The notes under the pieces: model-generated
Databases searched by the model: none
Told to the model about the DNA's origin: nothing
What the model saw: the letters and a program-made list of their open reading frames with translations, nothing else
Translations under genes and position numbers: made by a program
NCBI GenBank assembly: GCA_021838945.1
Contig: JAKCCH010000027.1
Span: forward strand, 1 to 34,136
Direction of reading: 5' to 3'
DNA: 34,136 nucleotides
Source of the DNA: Actinomycetes bacterium
GTDB taxonomy: Bacteria; Actinomycetota; Acidimicrobiia; Acidimicrobiales; Bog-793
Part shown: piece by piece, positions 32,583 to 34,136 of the stretch
Numbering within the stretch: the stretch's first letter is position 1
How the letters are laid out: the number at the start of each line of letters is the position of its first letter

Positions 32583-33809
32583 CTACGGCGGTGGGGCCTC
32601 CACCGCGGCGTCGTCGAACGACGGACCGGGTGCGGGCGTCGTGCCGGCGGAGCGTCCGGAGACCGAGGTTCCAGGTCGCTGGGGAGGCCGCGGCTTGGGC
32701 GAGAGCGCCGGCCAGACTGAAGGCGGCGCCACGGGCCGGTGCAGGGCGTCCGGCTGGCGCGGCTCGCCTGGAGTCAGCTGCGGGCCTGCGCTGACCGCTC
32801 CAGGCGGCGAGGGCGCCGTCGGAGGGCTGGACGGCCACGCCGGAACCCATCCCGGCGCCGGCAACGAGACCGGCAGGGCTCCGGATGGTTGGGCAGCTGG
32901 CGACCGGACGTCGAGCGAGGCCGCCAGCTCCGCCAGGTCGATGCCCTCGCGCCGGTTCCGGACGTCGAAGTAGACGAAGGCAACAGCGAGGGGCACAAGA
33001 GGCGAGATCAGTAGCTCGACGAGTCCCACGACGACGGCTCGGGCGGCGATACCCGAGCCCCCGGGACCGCTCAGTCCGGAAAGCCCTGCCTGGCAGCCCA
33101 GGTCGACGAGCAAGACGAGCGCGACGACGGCGACGAGGGTGACCGTGGTGGCGAGGAGACGTGGCCAGACGAGGCGGAGCGACCGCGCGACAGCACGTCG
33201 GCCACGGGCCTGCTCGAACATGACGACCGGAACGACCAGGCTCAGCAAGACACCGAGCCCGATCGCCACGACGAGGACCCCCACTGCGCCGACGGCGGTG
33301 CCTGCGACCTGGCTCGCCCCCAGGAGGGAGACGAGGCCGGTGAGCAGCCCAAGGCCGATCGACCAGGCGGCCAAGGCGAGCGCCACCACCCACACCAGCG
33401 AGTGGATCCGTCGAATGGCCGTGCGCAGCGCCGCCCTCCAGTTCGGCGAGGTGCCGAGGTAGCCCTGACCGGCCACCGCCATCACCGCAGCTGCCTGTGC
33501 GACCTGTAGGACGAGGAGGAGGAGCATGAGCGCAGCGGTCACGACGATCGGCATGAGGAGGTGGCTCGAGCTCCCATGAAAGCGCAGCGTCTCGGTGCTG
33601 CGCACCTTCACGAGCCGGAAGTCGCCTCGATAGGGCCACCACACCCACAGGCCGAGCAGGACACTCCCCACGTAGGCGGCGCCGACGAGAAGAAGAGGAA
33701 TCGGCGCGATCTGCCGGAAGAGCCGGCGGTACGCCTCGAAGGTCTGGCTGATCACCTCGCCCGAGGAGAGGGTCCGGAACCGTGGCGGGGAGCCATGTGG
33801 TGGCTTCAT
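32583..33809 (-). CDS. Multi-pass membrane protein with proline-rich tail
   Basis: This protein of about 408 residues starts at Met (33809, MKPPHGSPPRFRTLSSGEVI); a GTG at 33854 is possible. It begins with the segment SSGEVISQTFEAYRRLFRQI, followed by about six hydrophobic helices (PIPLLLVGAAYVGSVLLGLW, LLMPIVVTAALMLLLLVLQV, WVVALALAAWSIGLGLLTGL, AVGVLVVAIGLGVLLSLVVP, and others). The last 110 residues are Pro/Ala/Gly-rich and probably disordered. The opening and helix layout resemble glycerophosphodiester phosphodiesterase membrane-domain-like and DUF7544-like proteins without a catalytic domain. Function is unknown. Confidence 0.82.
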   Translation of the reverse strand: MKPPHGSPPRFRTLSSGEVISQTFEAYRRLFRQIAPIPLLLVGAAYVGSVLLGLWVWWPYRGDFRLVKVRSTETLRFHGSSSHLLMPIVVTAALMLLLLVLQVAQAAAVMAVAGQGYLGTSPNWRAALRTAIRRIHSLVWVVALALAAWSIGLGLLTGLVSLLGASQVAGTAVGAVGVLVVAIGLGVLLSLVVPVVMFEQARGRRAVARSLRLVWPRLLATTVTLVAVVALVLLVDLGCQAGLSGLSGPGGSGIAARAVVVGLVELLISPLVPLAVAFVYFDVRNRREGIDLAELAASLDVRSPAAQPSGALPVSLPAPGWVPAWPSSPPTAPSPPGAVSAGPQLTPGEPRQPDALHRPVAPPSVWPALSPKPRPPQRPGTSVSGRSAGTTPAPGPSFDDAAVEAPPP

Positions 33810-34029
33810 CTCAGTGCAGGACCGGGCGTTCGTTCGATTGGAGCGCGGTGTCACCCTGGCGTCGAGGGGTGAAGCCGTCGAAGTGGGTCATGGATCGGCG
33901 CACCTTAGGAAGACCCTCTGCGACGCGACTGCGGACGGCGGGTAGCCTATCGGACTGCCGGCCAGCGCCGCCGGACGCTGGCGCTTCTGCAACTCTGGCC
34001 GGGTCGATAGACTCACCACTCGCACTCCA

Positions 34030-34103
34030 GCGCTCGTAGCTCAATTGGAGAGAGCATCTGACTACGGATCAGAAGGTTGGGGGTTCGAGTCCCTCCGAGC
34101 GCG
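34030..34103 (+). tRNA. tRNA-Arg(ACG)
   Basis: Acceptor GCGCTCG (34030-34036) pairs with CGAGCGC (34096-34102). The D-arm GCTC...GAGC is present. The anticodon stem TCTGA/TCAGA encloses loop CTACGGA with anticodon ACG, which would be edited to ICG. The T-arm GGGGG-TTCGAGT-CCCTC has one G-T pair. The discriminator is G; no CCA is encoded. Confidence 0.97.
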
Positions 34104-34136
34104 CTGAGACGTCTTCACAGAAGTGTCGACGTCATC

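Noticed and set aside
1-34136. CRISPR arrays, rRNA genes and integrase attachment sites
   Set aside because: No regularly spaced repeats, no rRNA segments and no duplication of the tRNA ends were seen.

Overview
The window is very GC-rich, uses GTG and TTG starts freely, and packs genes into operons with ATGA or GTGA overlaps. It carries a nicotinoprotein alcohol dehydrogenase of the NDMA-dependent type (a family tied to mycofactocin), GTTCACC-type phosphate boxes and many DUF664, PadR and SHOCT-type genes. This suggests a chromosomal segment of a high-GC actinobacterium, possibly from the Acidimicrobiia or a relative. That placement is inference; no rRNA or phylogenetic marker other than serS is present.

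Left edge (1-1380): insertion-sequence debris. It includes an ISKra4-type transposase broken into three reading frames and a small two-zinc-finger gene interrupted by one in-frame TAG. Then comes a two-component pair on the minus strand (1377-3481), divergent from a plus-strand catabolic operon (3687-9142). The operon encodes a diiron ferritin-fold oxygenase candidate, an SCP2-like protein, a 2[4Fe-4S] ferredoxin, an aldehyde dehydrogenase, a second SCP2-like protein and an NDMA-type alcohol dehydrogenase. Read together, these could hydroxylate a lipid-like substrate and carry it through alcohol and aldehyde to acid. Downstream lie an intact HSD10-like short-chain dehydrogenase and decayed acyl-CoA dehydrogenase and enoyl-CoA hydratase genes, which look like an eroded beta-oxidation module. 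A palindrome with an extra half-site sits in the divergent promoter region.

Middle (10.98-24.7 kb): gene-poor, decayed DNA around a charged coiled-coil protein gene (11620-12219). Next come a NatA/NatB-like ABC exporter, a DinB-like protein, a PadR-LolD-FtsX operon with a strong palindromic operator, a phosphate:H+ symporter preceded by a tandem PHO box, a SHOCT membrane protein, seryl-tRNA synthetase and a small XRE regulator with its own inverted repeat.

Right (24.8-34.1 kb): a hypothetical protein gene convergent with a four-gene minus-strand operon (serine beta-lactamase-like esterase, VOC protein, secreted GH3 hydrolase, hypothetical). Then come tRNA-Ser(GCT), a frameshifted methyltransferase, a DHA2 drug exporter with a clear terminator hairpin, an AT-richer intergenic island, a helical hypothetical protein, a multi-pass membrane protein and tRNA-Arg(ACG).

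The most interesting candidate system is the diiron oxygenase/SCP2/ferredoxin/ALDH/nicotinoprotein ADH operon with its divergent sensor kinase and regulator.
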